64,000 bases of DNA from Paenibacillus lupini (lineage in GTDB: Bacteria > Bacillota > Bacilli > Paenibacillales > Paenibacillaceae), in assembly GCF_011761355.1 (NCBI RefSeq), contig NZ_JAASRW010000002.1, positions 434,001 through 498,000 of the forward strand, in the 5' to 3' direction. Below the pieces are notes generated by a model. That model ran no database searches. It saw only the letters and a program-made list of their open reading frames with translations, and had not been told where the DNA came from. Shown piece by piece: positions 42,913 through 51,736 of the stretch. The first letter of the stretch is position 1, and each line of letters opens with the position of its first letter. The position numbers were made by a program, and so were the translations under genes.

Positions 42913-44385
42913 ATGCTGCGCACACTACGGGCAAAATTCGTCATAGGCTTTTTTCTGATCTTTTGCCTGTCGTTCCTTGTTCTGAACGTCACGCTGAAAG
43001 AATATATACGATCCAGCAACCGGGACATGATTACCTCAGACCTTGTCGAGCTAAAAAATAACAGCAACGTTTATGTCCTGCAAGCTTTTCTCATTAATCA
43101 CTTCACGAACAACGACCTCTATTTCGGTCAAATGGCCGAGGAGATGGTTTGGGACCTTCACCGCGCCACTTCTAGTGACGTCAGCGCCTACACGGTCGAT
43201 GGCATTTTACTGTATTCGACTGACGTGACAATGTTTGCCGGTCGTTCGAACGAAGACCTCAAGCTGGCACTGGGCGGAAAGACCGCTTATACGATTACGT
43301 ATGAAGGCAGCACCGGCTCCGTGCTCTATTCTTATCCTGTCGTCATCGACGGGGTAAAGGTAGGTATTCTGAGATTTGCTAAAGACTTCTCGTCTCTCTA
43401 TGAGCAGACGGAACGAATTCTCAACATCCTCTTTTATCTTGCGCTAGCGATTTTCCTAACAGCGTTCCTGTTCTCGTACATGCTGTCCCGGCATATTACG
43501 ATTCCTCTCGTCAAGATGACTGACGCTTCCACGGAGGTTATAAGGGGCAATCTGAACATCCGCTTGAAGTTTAGGCGTAAGGACGAAATTGGGCGGTTGG
43601 CGGAAAACTTCAATGACATGATTGGGCGGATCGATAGCCAGATTGCAATGATTGCTCGCGACCGCGACAGGTTAAAGGCACTTAACGAGCAGGAAAAACG
43701 ATTTTTTGATAACGTTACGCACGAGCTGAAGACGCCGCTCACGTCCATTCTTGGGTATGCTGAGATTATCCGGGAGAACGGAGAATCGGACCGCGTTTTC
43801 TTCGACAAAGGGATGACACATATCGTGGATGAAAGTCGGCGGCTGCATGGAATGGTACTGAACTTGCTTGAAGTGTCGCACCGCAATGCCGTTATGGATG
43901 AAGCTACGCTTGTCGATACAGGGACGCTCCTTCGCGACGTCTGTGATTCGATGGAAATTCGCGCCAAGCGTTACAAGAAGCGTATCGTCCTGGAATTGGA
44001 GAACGGACTTGTCGCATTCGGTCAAGCGGACAGGCTGCGGCAGTTGTTTATCAATCTGCTCGACAACGCAATCAAGTACAGCGCACCAATGGCGGAAATC
44101 TCGGTTATTGGAGATAGAACCACGAAAGCGGAATCTATCCGGTTCACATTCCGTAATCCGGGCGAGACGTTGTCGCCTGAACAGATCGCGAGCGTGTTCG
44201 AGCCCTTCTATTCCGGCGACAGGAAGTTTAAGGAAGAAGGGAGCGTTGGCCTTGGTCTCAGTATTGTAAAATCCATTGTTGACGATCACGGCGGGATGAT
44301 ACGTTTAGAAAGCAACGAAGGGTGTACGACCGTTTGCGTTGAGCTTCCCGGTGACGGAAAGAAGGGGGAGATTAACGATGCGTAA
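42913..44385 (+). CDS. sensor histidine kinase (HAMP-HisKA-HATPase)
   Basis: A 490-aa membrane kinase. TM1 (FVIGFFLIFCLSFLVLNVTL) and TM2 (ILFYLALAIFLTAFLFSYML) flank a 140-residue extracellular sensor with a PAS/dCache-like SAYTVDGILLYSTD and VLYSYPVVIDGVKVGILRFA. A HAMP domain follows. The H-box is FFDNVTHELKTPLTSILGY with H270. N, G1 and G2 boxes: LRQLFINLLDNAIKYSA, FEPFYSGDRK, GSVGLGLSIVKSIVDDHGG. It partners the preceding regulator. Its stop overlaps the start of the propeller lipoprotein by eight bases, which suggests that the lipoprotein belongs to the same signalling unit. Confidence 0.94.
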   Translation: MLRTLRAKFVIGFFLIFCLSFLVLNVTLKEYIRSSNRDMITSDLVELKNNSNVYVLQAFLINHFTNNDLYFGQMAEEMVWDLHRATSSDVSAYTVDGILLYSTDVTMFAGRSNEDLKLALGGKTAYTITYEGSTGSVLYSYPVVIDGVKVGILRFAKDFSSLYEQTERILNILFYLALAIFLTAFLFSYMLSRHITIPLVKMTDASTEVIRGNLNIRLKFRRKDEIGRLAENFNDMIGRIDSQIAMIARDRDRLKALNEQEKRFFDNVTHELKTPLTSILGYAEIIRENGESDRVFFDKGMTHIVDESRRLHGMVLNLLEVSHRNAVMDEATLVDTGTLLRDVCDSMEIRAKRYKKRIVLELENGLVAFGQADRLRQLFINLLDNAIKYSAPMAEISVIGDRTTKAESIRFTFRNPGETLSPEQIASVFEPFYSGDRKFKEEGSVGLGLSIVKSIVDDHGGMIRLESNEGCTTVCVELPGDGKKGEINDA

Positions 44386-45550
44386 TAAGATTAAAAAGTG
44401 GAAGCGGCTCCGAGCTATTGCTGCTTCGCTCATGGCTGTCCTGCTGCTTCTAATGACAACCGGCTGCATGGGTAATCCCCGTTCCGAGACGATCGTTATT
44501 CCGGAGACAGAAAGCGAGAAGCCGGCAAATGAAGCAAGTCTCGGAAAAGAGTTTCAGGTAAAGACGATTTATCCGCTGCCTGTATCCTCTTCATCCGAGC
44601 TTCTCGGCTGGACTAACGGGGAAGCCGTCATCGGCTACTTAGAAGATAACGTCCCTCAAATAGCTCCCTCTAACCGCATGCAGATGTTCGTTCCTCCTTA
44701 TGAACAGTCCAAGCAGCTTGCAGGTACTACGAACATCGATTTGAAGATACTCAGCCTGTCACCAGACGGGAGGAAGATTGCAGGGCTATCGGAATCCGGG
44801 AAGGGTACTTCTTTGACCCTCGTGAACTTGGAGGGAGGTCAGGTTAAGCCGATCGCTGATTCTTCTAATGGTATACAGAGGACGCTGCATTCTCGTATCC
44901 TGCTTTGGTCGAACAACAGCAGGTTCATCTCTTACCTTGTGACAGGAAATAGCCAGGGACAATTGAACGTTGTCGTTTACGACGTAGTGGAGGGAACGAC
45001 AAAACAATTCCCTCTGCCGGGCTTTTCCCTTGAGAATCGCAGCGCCTCTGTCATGCTGTCTAACGATGGAAGCAGCGTTCTCATAGAAGACGGGAACCTG
45101 GTTACAATGGCAAAGCGGAACGGAGACGGGAGCTTTGTCGTCCAATATGACCATCCATCGGGTAATGGCGGAAGTACATGGATAGACGATGACCGCTTCA
45201 TGTTTCTTGGCGCGGATGGTACGTTGTTTCAGTACGATCACCGTAACGGCGAACTGTCCGTTCTGCTGGAGAAGGTTGGCAGCTTCAGCGTGTCACCAGA
45301 CCGGAAGTTGATCGCATATACACGAAATAATGAAGAGGCGGTGTATGCCGGCAAGCTGCAGGGCAACAACGTGCTGTACCAAACGGCTGTTTACCAGGGC
45401 ATTGTCCCGTATCAAATGCTGTGGAGTCTTAGCGATGGGGCTCTTCTGGTCGACGGGAGTAAATCACAAGCCGCTACGGCACAAGAGATTGCTCCGGCAC
45501 CAGCGGCGGACCAGGAACGATTGCGGACATTTGTCATCCAGTTTCAATAA
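44378..45550 (+). CDS. WD40/TolB-like beta-propeller lipoprotein
   Basis: A 390-aa lipoprotein. ATG 44378 is preceded by GGGGGAG inside the kinase gene. The signal peptide IAASLMAVLLLLMTTGC ends in lipobox TTGC. The mature part shows repeated propeller strands: LSLSPDGRKIAGLSES, WSNNSRFISYLVTGNSQGQL, LSNDGSSVLIEDGNL, WIDDDRFMFLGADGTLFQYD and FSVSPDRKLIAYTRNNE. It may be an extracellular partner of the kinase sensor, since it is translationally coupled to it. No enzyme motif is visible. Confidence 0.82.
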   Translation: MRNKIKKWKRLRAIAASLMAVLLLLMTTGCMGNPRSETIVIPETESEKPANEASLGKEFQVKTIYPLPVSSSSELLGWTNGEAVIGYLEDNVPQIAPSNRMQMFVPPYEQSKQLAGTTNIDLKILSLSPDGRKIAGLSESGKGTSLTLVNLEGGQVKPIADSSNGIQRTLHSRILLWSNNSRFISYLVTGNSQGQLNVVVYDVVEGTTKQFPLPGFSLENRSASVMLSNDGSSVLIEDGNLVTMAKRNGDGSFVVQYDHPSGNGGSTWIDDDRFMFLGADGTLFQYDHRNGELSVLLEKVGSFSVSPDRKLIAYTRNNEEAVYAGKLQGNNVLYQTAVYQGIVPYQMLWSLSDGALLVDGSKSQAATAQEIAPAPAADQERLRTFVIQFQ

Positions 45551-45591
45551 TAGCTGTGTGATGGCGTTAAGAAATAGCAAGATATCCCTCA

Positions 45592-45635
45592 TAACAGCAG
45601 GTTGGACGAATTATCGTCTATCCTGCTGTTTTTTA
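45592..45635 (+). terminator. terminator of the two-component operon
   Basis: AACAGCAGG / CCTGCTGTT with further pairing inside (GGACGA/TCGTC), followed by T tract. Confidence 0.82.
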
Positions 45636-45645
45636 TTTGAATTTT

Positions 45646-45700
45646 GGAGACATTTTGTTCACATGACGATGAAGGTTTGGATATATCTCTTTTTTATAAT
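45646..45700 (+). promoter_or_regulatory. promoter region of the tandem receptor operon
   Basis: TATAAT at 45695-45700 has no good -35. The motif ACATTTTGTTCACAT (45650-45664), shared with the region before the response regulator, is centred about 50 bases upstream of the likely start. That is a good position for an activator. Confidence 0.5.
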
Positions 45701-45763
45701 GTGACAAGAGCCCGGTGAGGCGGGCAGAAGGATAGAATGCGATAACAAAAGGAGAATAAGGCC

Positions 45764-47185
45764 ATGAAAAAATACGGATCCGGTATCGTGGCGAGCTGTC
45801 TGCTCGCCCTAACATTGACTGCTTGTAATGGTGGCGGAGGGAACAATGGGGTTGAAAACCCCGAGAATGATGCTGCAGCTACAGGATCATCTACCACCAC
45901 TGTAGATGATGGAGGGGCATCGCATGGCAGTGGCAAGAAGACGATCATTTTCTCAAGCTTCTGGCATGATTCCAAATACGAGGCAGCAATTAAGGAGTAC
46001 GAGTCGCTCCATCCAGATGTCGAGATTAAGCTGGAAAATGTAGATTACACTGACGCAACTTTGGAATCGGACATGGAAAAGTACGTATCGAGCATGAACG
46101 CGGCTATGCTGGCTGGTAAAGGACCTGATTTGCTCGCAATGGATATTTTATCATCGGACAGCTACGTGAAGCACGGTCTATTGGCTGATCTGAGTCCGAT
46201 GATGGAGCAAGATCATCAATTCAAGCAGGGCGATTATTTCGCAAACGTTCTTGACAATGTCCGAATGGGCGATTCGTTGTACTCCATGCCGCTCTCTTTC
46301 TTCCTCATGGGCTTTGCCGGAGACGAAGGTGCCATTGCCAAGACAGGTGTCAAATTTGATGACCATTCTTGGTCGTGGAGTGAGTTCACGAAAACGGCAA
46401 AGGAGATGACAGCAAGCGGTGGACTTCCATCTGCGTTGTCCTACGAAGGACCTGAGTATTTACTTGGTGAGATTGTCAGCGACAATTACTCCCTGTTCAT
46501 TAATCCAGACGAACGCAAAGCGCATTTTGATTCGGCATCCTTTACAGGCCTTATGAAGCAGGTAAAGGCGATGTTTGACGAAGGTCTCGTCTCCAAGACT
46601 GGCCGCGGGGCGAACGCTTACTTCCGAAGTGTTCAGATCAATTCGCCGAAGGATTATTTGGAAACGATGAAGGTCTCCGGTCTGGAGATGAAGATGTTCG
46701 ATAAGGAAGAAGGTGATCACATGAAGTTGTATGCGAAGCCGCATGCGCAGGACACGTCAGCAGGAGGTTACTTCAAGACCTATCGGAGTGTTGCAGTCAA
46801 TGCTAAATCAAAAGTAAAGCCGGAAGCGTGGGAATTCATGAAATTTATGATGTCTGAAGACATACAGTCGCCGTCAACGACAACGGGTTTTCCAATTAAT
46901 AAGGCAGCGTATGCCAAGCAGATCGATGAGCTGAAGAAGCAAGGGTCATTTAAGTCGGCCCAAGAAGGGCCTCTTCATGGCGCGATGATTGAAGCGGACG
47001 GCACGATGCTGAGCGGACTCGATGCCTATGTCAACGGTGCCGTACACCCTTCACAGGATGACGATTCCGATAAGATGCGGGAGTTGATCGTCACCGAATC
47101 TAAAGCCTACTTCGCTGGGCAGAAGTCAGCTGAAGCCGTTGCTAGCCTGGTTCAGAATAAAGCGATGACCTACCTTAACGAATAA
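45764..47185 (+). CDS. sugar-binding lipoprotein A (tandem duplicate)
   Basis: A 473-aa receptor. The signal peptide GIVASCLLALTLTAC ends in lipobox LTAC and is followed by a Gly/Asn-rich tether. Binding-protein motifs: KKTIIFSSFWHDSKYEAAIK, NAAMLAGKGPDLLAMD, DYFANVLDNVRMGDSLYSMP, GVKFDDHSWSWSEFTKTAKE and an INKAAYAKQIDELKKQ C-terminal region. It starts with ATG after AAAAGGAG. It shares most of these blocks with the next gene, so the pair arose by tandem duplication. Permeases follow. The ligand is unknown. Confidence 0.9.
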   Translation: MKKYGSGIVASCLLALTLTACNGGGGNNGVENPENDAAATGSSTTTVDDGGASHGSGKKTIIFSSFWHDSKYEAAIKEYESLHPDVEIKLENVDYTDATLESDMEKYVSSMNAAMLAGKGPDLLAMDILSSDSYVKHGLLADLSPMMEQDHQFKQGDYFANVLDNVRMGDSLYSMPLSFFLMGFAGDEGAIAKTGVKFDDHSWSWSEFTKTAKEMTASGGLPSALSYEGPEYLLGEIVSDNYSLFINPDERKAHFDSASFTGLMKQVKAMFDEGLVSKTGRGANAYFRSVQINSPKDYLETMKVSGLEMKMFDKEEGDHMKLYAKPHAQDTSAGGYFKTYRSVAVNAKSKVKPEAWEFMKFMMSEDIQSPSTTTGFPINKAAYAKQIDELKKQGSFKSAQEGPLHGAMIEADGTMLSGLDAYVNGAVHPSQDDDSDKMRELIVTESKAYFAGQKSAEAVASLVQNKAMTYLNE

Positions 47186-47208
47186 TTAATAGTAAAGGAA
47201 TGATAGAG

Positions 47209-48615
47209 ATGAAGAATACGGGACTTATTCTACTTTCCGTTGCCCTTATCGTGCTGACGTTGGCAGCTTGCAGTAGCAATAGAAGCACCTCCGGGAACGG
47301 CGACACGGCTGAGGGAACAGGGATGGTGAGTGGTCAACCCGGAACAACAGGCGCAAATTCCGATGAAGAAGCTATGTCTTCCAACGGAAAGAAGACAATT
47401 GTCTTCTCTTCTTTCTGGCCGAACGAGCAATACGAGCAGGCCGCTAAAGCGTACGAGGAGGCCCATCCGGACATCACGATCAAGCTTCAATACGGGCTGA
47501 GCGATGAATATAGCGATGATGGGGGAGGAGAGCAGACGGATGCGGACATTGAGAAGTTTACTACATCCACGAACGCAGCCATGCTGGCGGGTAAAGGGCC
47601 TGACCTGCTAGACCTTCGATATTTGGCCGCTGACGATTATGAAAGACATCATTTGCTGGAGGATCTGCAATCAAGAATGGACGGAGACAAAACGTTTAAT
47701 AAGACGAACTACTTCGCAAACGTGCTGGACGGAGGAAACTCTGAAACAGGCCAATTCAGCCTCCCATTGTCGTTTAGCCTAAGTGGTATGGTTGGCGACA
47801 AAGCTGCTATCGCCGCGACCGGCGTGAAGTTTGATGACCGGGCATGGACATGGGATGATTTCATGACGACAGGTAGGGAACTTGTCGCGGCAAAGGGTAA
47901 ATACGACGCGGTTATCGTTAGCGGTGAAGGATATCAAGTAGGCGGTAAGGATTATTTTGTGCGCAGCATTGTCGCGGACAATTATGGCAGATTTGTGGAT
48001 GAAACAAGCCGAAAGGCTAGCTTTGATTCACCTGCCTTCGCCAGCTTGCTGAAGCAAATCAAGAGTATGTACGACGATGGCGTCGCTGGTTCTGCCGGCC
48101 GTGGTTATTTTATCAATGCTTCGATCTTATCCCCGGAGGACTATTTGACCAGCTTACACGCTTTTGGCGATGAAACTGCCTTTTACGTGAAGCCGCATGC
48201 AGACGAAGAGGCTGCCGGCACTTCCTTCGAAACGCGAGCAGACATCGGGATAAATGCCAATTCCAAAGTGAAGGACGCAGCTTGGGATTTCTTGAAATAC
48301 TTGATGGATCACACGTCAATAGGTCTTCCAATCAACAAGGAACGCTTCCAAGACGCTATTCAAGTGTTGAAGGAGCAGGGTACAATCACACCTCCATCCA
48401 TTGATTCGCAGTATAGCAAGCCATTCAAAGTGGACAGTGCTCAGCTTGACCAGCTCGAAGGTTTTGCGGACGCCGCCGCCCGCAAGAGGAACGAATCCGG
48501 GAAGGTGCTCGACATTGTAGCCGCCAATACGGATGCCTTCTTCACCGGTCAGAAATCTGCGGAGGACGTTGCGAGGTTGATTCAGAACAAAGCAATGACT
48601 GTACTGAATGAGTAG
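47209..48615 (+). CDS. sugar-binding lipoprotein B (tandem duplicate)
   Basis: A 468-aa paralogue of the preceding receptor. ATG 47209 is correctly spaced from AAAGGA; ATG 47200 sits directly on it. Lipobox LAAC follows LILLSVALIVLTLAAC. Shared blocks with A: KKTIVFSSFWPNEQYEQAAK, STNAAMLAGKGPDLLDLRYL, NYFANVLDGGNSETGQFSLP and GVKFDDRAWTWDDFMTTGRE, and the same NKAMT.LNE C-terminus. The two differ in the ligand-contacting middle, so they may take different sugars into the same permeases. It overlaps the first permease gene by eight bases. Confidence 0.9.
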   Translation: MKNTGLILLSVALIVLTLAACSSNRSTSGNGDTAEGTGMVSGQPGTTGANSDEEAMSSNGKKTIVFSSFWPNEQYEQAAKAYEEAHPDITIKLQYGLSDEYSDDGGGEQTDADIEKFTTSTNAAMLAGKGPDLLDLRYLAADDYERHHLLEDLQSRMDGDKTFNKTNYFANVLDGGNSETGQFSLPLSFSLSGMVGDKAAIAATGVKFDDRAWTWDDFMTTGRELVAAKGKYDAVIVSGEGYQVGGKDYFVRSIVADNYGRFVDETSRKASFDSPAFASLLKQIKSMYDDGVAGSAGRGYFINASILSPEDYLTSLHAFGDETAFYVKPHADEEAAGTSFETRADIGINANSKVKDAAWDFLKYLMDHTSIGLPINKERFQDAIQVLKEQGTITPPSIDSQYSKPFKVDSAQLDQLEGFADAAARKRNESGKVLDIVAANTDAFFTGQKSAEDVARLIQNKAMTVLNE

Positions 48616-49486
48616 CAGGTGGTTACGGCGGCTGCGGGGTGACGGTGTGGCGGTCTGGCTGTTCCTTGGACCAAGCCTGATCGGATTTTCCTTGTTTTAT
48701 CTCATTCCATTCGTACTTGGCTTCTACGAGTCGTTCACTGACGGCGCGCTCGGGGGACGGTTTGTCGGTTTGAATAATTATACGGATCTACTCCACAGCG
48801 CCTCGTTCCGTAAGGCTGCGGGTAATACCATGCTGTTTACGGCAATCGCTGTACCCCTGCTCATCGCGTTGTCGCTGACGCTTGCCGTCCTGTTGAATCG
48901 GCCGCTCTTTCTTCGCAGCTGGCTGCGGACGTCGTTTATGCTGCCACTTGTCGTACCTGTCGCTTCCGTAGTAACCGTATGGCAAATTTTCTTCGACTGG
49001 AACGGGACTTTGAACGCATGGCTGCACGAGCTGGGTTTTGCCCGCGTGGATTGGATGCAGTCGAATTGGTCCATGACGATCGTCGTTGTGATGTACATTT
49101 GGAAAAACATAGGATACGACATGATTCTGCTGTTGGCTGGTCTTCAGTCGATTCCGAAGGATTATTACGAGACGGCTTCACTTGAAGGAGCTGGCCGCTT
49201 TCATCAATTCTGGCATATTACGCTCGTCTATTTGACGCCAACCATGTTCTTCGTATTGCTTATCTCCATTATCAACTCGTTCAAGGTATTTCGGGAAACG
49301 TACTTGCTGGCCGGAGATTATCCGTATGACCGGCTGTACATGCTTCAGCATTACATGAACAATATGTTCTTCGAGCTGGATGTCCAGAAGTTAACGGCCG
49401 CTGCGACACTAATGGTAGGCTGCATCGTGGTTATGACCTCCGGATTGCTCCGCGCTGAACGTAAATTCAGGGAATATACGGAGTGA
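48608..49486 (+). CDS. sugar ABC permease, MalF/UgpA type
   Basis: A 292-aa six-TM subunit. TM1 is AVWLFLGPSLIGFSLFYLIP. A FYESFTDGALGGRFVGLNNY segment follows, typical for the family. The EAA loop reads DYYETASLEGAGRFHQFWHI followed by TLVYLTP. ATG 48608 lies inside the end of the receptor B gene. It pairs with the next gene. Confidence 0.92.
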   Translation: MSSRWLRRLRGDGVAVWLFLGPSLIGFSLFYLIPFVLGFYESFTDGALGGRFVGLNNYTDLLHSASFRKAAGNTMLFTAIAVPLLIALSLTLAVLLNRPLFLRSWLRTSFMLPLVVPVASVVTVWQIFFDWNGTLNAWLHELGFARVDWMQSNWSMTIVVVMYIWKNIGYDMILLLAGLQSIPKDYYETASLEGAGRFHQFWHITLVYLTPTMFFVLLISIINSFKVFRETYLLAGDYPYDRLYMLQHYMNNMFFELDVQKLTAAATLMVGCIVVMTSGLLRAERKFREYTE

Positions 49487-49502
49487 AGAAAGGAGGGAAA
49501 TC

Positions 49503-50381
49503 ATGAACAATTATCTACGCTTGTCAGGCCTTGCACTATCGGTACTGTTCAGTATTTTTGCAGCTGCGATGCTGTTCCCGATCGGCCTCACACTTGTTAG
49601 CTCCATGATGTCGGAAGCGGAAATCAGCCAGAATTACGACCTGATCGGAAAAATGGTGGACACTGCAAACGGCGGCAAGGATGCGTTCCTCAACCTGAAG
49701 CTGCTGCCGGACTGGCTGACGTTCGAGCAATATTTACAAGTACTGATCCTAAGCCCGAAATTTCTGAACATGTTCTGGAATTCGGCCAGCCTTGTCGTTC
49801 CGATCGTTATCGGTCAGACGCTCGTCGGTTCACTGGCGGCTTATGCATTCGCCAAGCTGCGGTTTCCCGGACGGGACAAGCTGTTCTTCGTTTATCTAAT
49901 GACGATGCTCATGCCGTTCCAGGTCACGCTTGTCCCAAACTATCTTGTCATTGATATGCTGGGTCTTATGAACCGCTCATCTGCGATTGTGCTGCCTGGC
50001 ATTTTCGGCGCCTTCGGTGTTTTCATGATGCGACAGTTCATGGCTCATATTCCATATGCGCTGACCGAAGCTGCCAAAATCGACGGTGCCGGGCAGTTAA
50101 CGATATTTATACGGGTTGTTCTTCCTCTGGCCAAGCCGGGACTTGCAGCACTGGCTGTACTGCTATTTGTTGATTATTGGAATATGATCGAGCAGCCGCT
50201 TATTTTCCTGCAGGATGCAGTCAAGCAACCGCTATCGCTCTATTTGGCGCAAATTAATCAATCGGCACGTGGTGTCGGCTTTGCCGCTTCCACATTGTAT
50301 ATGACCCCCATGGTGTTGTTGTTCCTATACGCGGAGTCCTACTTCGTGGAAGGCATCCAGCACTCGGGCATTAAGGGATAA
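49503..50381 (+). CDS. sugar ABC permease, MalG type
   Basis: A 292-aa partner permease. TM1 is VLFSIFAAAMLFPIGLTLVS. SSMMSEAEIS follows the first helix. The EAA loop reads ALTEAAKIDGAGQLTIFIRV followed by VLPLAKP. The C-terminus ends YFVEGIQHSGIKG, as in MalG-type proteins. ATG follows AAAGGAGGGAAATC. The next gene (HlyD-like) lies 16 bases on, in the same unit. Confidence 0.92.
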   Translation: MNNYLRLSGLALSVLFSIFAAAMLFPIGLTLVSSMMSEAEISQNYDLIGKMVDTANGGKDAFLNLKLLPDWLTFEQYLQVLILSPKFLNMFWNSASLVVPIVIGQTLVGSLAAYAFAKLRFPGRDKLFFVYLMTMLMPFQVTLVPNYLVIDMLGLMNRSSAIVLPGIFGAFGVFMMRQFMAHIPYALTEAAKIDGAGQLTIFIRVVLPLAKPGLAALAVLLFVDYWNMIEQPLIFLQDAVKQPLSLYLAQINQSARGVGFAASTLYMTPMVLLFLYAESYFVEGIQHSGIKG

Positions 50382-50397
50382 CTCAGGAGTGATTGTA

Positions 50398-51540
50398 ATG
50401 GAAGAACGGAAGTCCGGGTTCAGCAAACGGAAGATACGTCTCTTTGCTGCTCTGTTCCTGGCTCTGCTCGCAATATGCACATTAGCGGGTAATACGCTTC
50501 GGGGCTTGTCGTTGCCGAAGGTCTACACGCAGCTTGCGGCAAAAGGATCGGTAACGCACGAATATGAAGGTCATGCGACCGTGCAGCCGGGTCAGACGCA
50601 GGATATCACAAATCCGGCAGGCTGGAAGGTGAAAAAGGTGCTTGTCAAACAAGGCGACAAGGTATCCATCCGCCAAAAGTTGATCGAATACGACGTTAGC
50701 GAGGCGTTGCTGCAGCTTGAAGACATGCATACGAATCTGAAGAAGCAGCAGCTGTCCATGACCCAGCTGCAGACGAATTATATTGCAGCGGTAACTGACG
50801 GTGACGAGGGGACATTAGCCGCCGCGAAACTCGCAATTGAATCAGCCAAGCTTGATATTGCTTTACAGGAGCAGCATATTAAGAGTCTTCAGAAGAGTAT
50901 TGCCGAAGGTCAGTCGGCCATGGCGCCATTCGCCGGTGTCGTGACCCAGGTTAATGCACTAGGTGGTGCCGTGCCGGGAGGATCGCCGGATATTGTGTTA
51001 GCCAATTCCGCAAAAGGCTATGAAATCCGGTTGCAGATTCCGGGAGACGTCGCCGGCTTGCTTAAAGTCGGTGAAACGCTGGATCAAATTACGGTTACCG
51101 GCAAGGCAAGTCGTCAGATTTCGGGGACACTCGTGACTATTGAAGATGGGGTGCTTGGAGGAGAAGTGCTTCCGCCGACAGGCGATTCGTCTGGTACGAA
51201 CGAATCTGCTGGTCAGCCGAGCAGTGTGACCGTTTCTCTCAAGGACGATAAGCTGAAAGGTGGCGAGCGTGTACAGGTGAAGATCGCGAAGACCAGCGAG
51301 GAACAGACGGTGACCGTGCCAAATGAAGCCGTTCATCATAATGATCTTGGAGCATATGTATTCACGCTGGAGAGTAAGGAAGGCCCGCTCGGAAATGCCT
51401 ACTATGCCATCGAGACGCAGATCAAAATTACTGACTCCAACGCATATGTTACATCCGTCGCAGGAGGGTTGTTCGAACAGCAGGAAGTAATCGTGAATAG
51501 CACTGGCTTCCTGATCGATGGGACGCGTGTGAGGAGATAA
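50398..51540 (+). CDS. HlyD/RND-type periplasmic-adaptor-like protein
   Basis: A 380-aa membrane-anchored protein. One N-terminal TM (IRLFAALFLALLAICTLAGN) is followed by a barrel-sandwich half (VKKVLVKQGDKVSIRQKLIE). A coiled-coil hairpin covers about residues 110-170 (KKQQLSMTQLQTNYIAAV; LDIALQEQHIKSLQKSIAEG). The second lipoyl half is MAPFAGVVTQVNALGGAVPG. A beta-barrel domain includes VSLKDDKLKGGERVQVKIAK. ATG 50398 is spaced from AGGAG. Adaptors of this type normally serve exporters; here the gene sits behind a sugar importer with no exporter adjacent. Confidence 0.87.
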   Translation: MEERKSGFSKRKIRLFAALFLALLAICTLAGNTLRGLSLPKVYTQLAAKGSVTHEYEGHATVQPGQTQDITNPAGWKVKKVLVKQGDKVSIRQKLIEYDVSEALLQLEDMHTNLKKQQLSMTQLQTNYIAAVTDGDEGTLAAAKLAIESAKLDIALQEQHIKSLQKSIAEGQSAMAPFAGVVTQVNALGGAVPGGSPDIVLANSAKGYEIRLQIPGDVAGLLKVGETLDQITVTGKASRQISGTLVTIEDGVLGGEVLPPTGDSSGTNESAGQPSSVTVSLKDDKLKGGERVQVKIAKTSEEQTVTVPNEAVHHNDLGAYVFTLESKEGPLGNAYYAIETQIKITDSNAYVTSVAGGLFEQQEVIVNSTGFLIDGTRVRR

Positions 51541-51608
51541 ATATAATGAAACGGCAGTCAGCAGTGAAGCAACCCTTTAAAGTTATACAAATACTTTATG
51601 TGACTGTT

Positions 51609-51652
51609 GGGCATGAGCTCGGTATTGAACCGGGCTCATGCCTTTTAATTTT
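51609..51652 (+). terminator. terminator after the HlyD-like gene
   Basis: GGCATGAGC / GCTCATGCC with an inner GGT/ACC pair, then TTTTAATTTTT. It closes the importer operon. Confidence 0.85.
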
Positions 51653-51736
51653 TAATTTGATTGTAGTAATCAATGTATCGTGTTAGTTCTTGATTGAAGT
51701 GATCTAAACATTCAAACTCATTATGATAAAGAAACT

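Noticed and set aside
45816..45910. Imperfect short repeats in the lipoprotein tether
   Set aside because: They are low-complexity Gly/Asn/Thr codons of a lipoprotein linker, as in the other receptors, not a regulatory repeat or CRISPR.
51546..51686. 46-codon frame after the HlyD-like gene
   Set aside because: Good ribosome site, but it runs through a strong terminator and has no recognisable product; mentioned only as a possible remnant.
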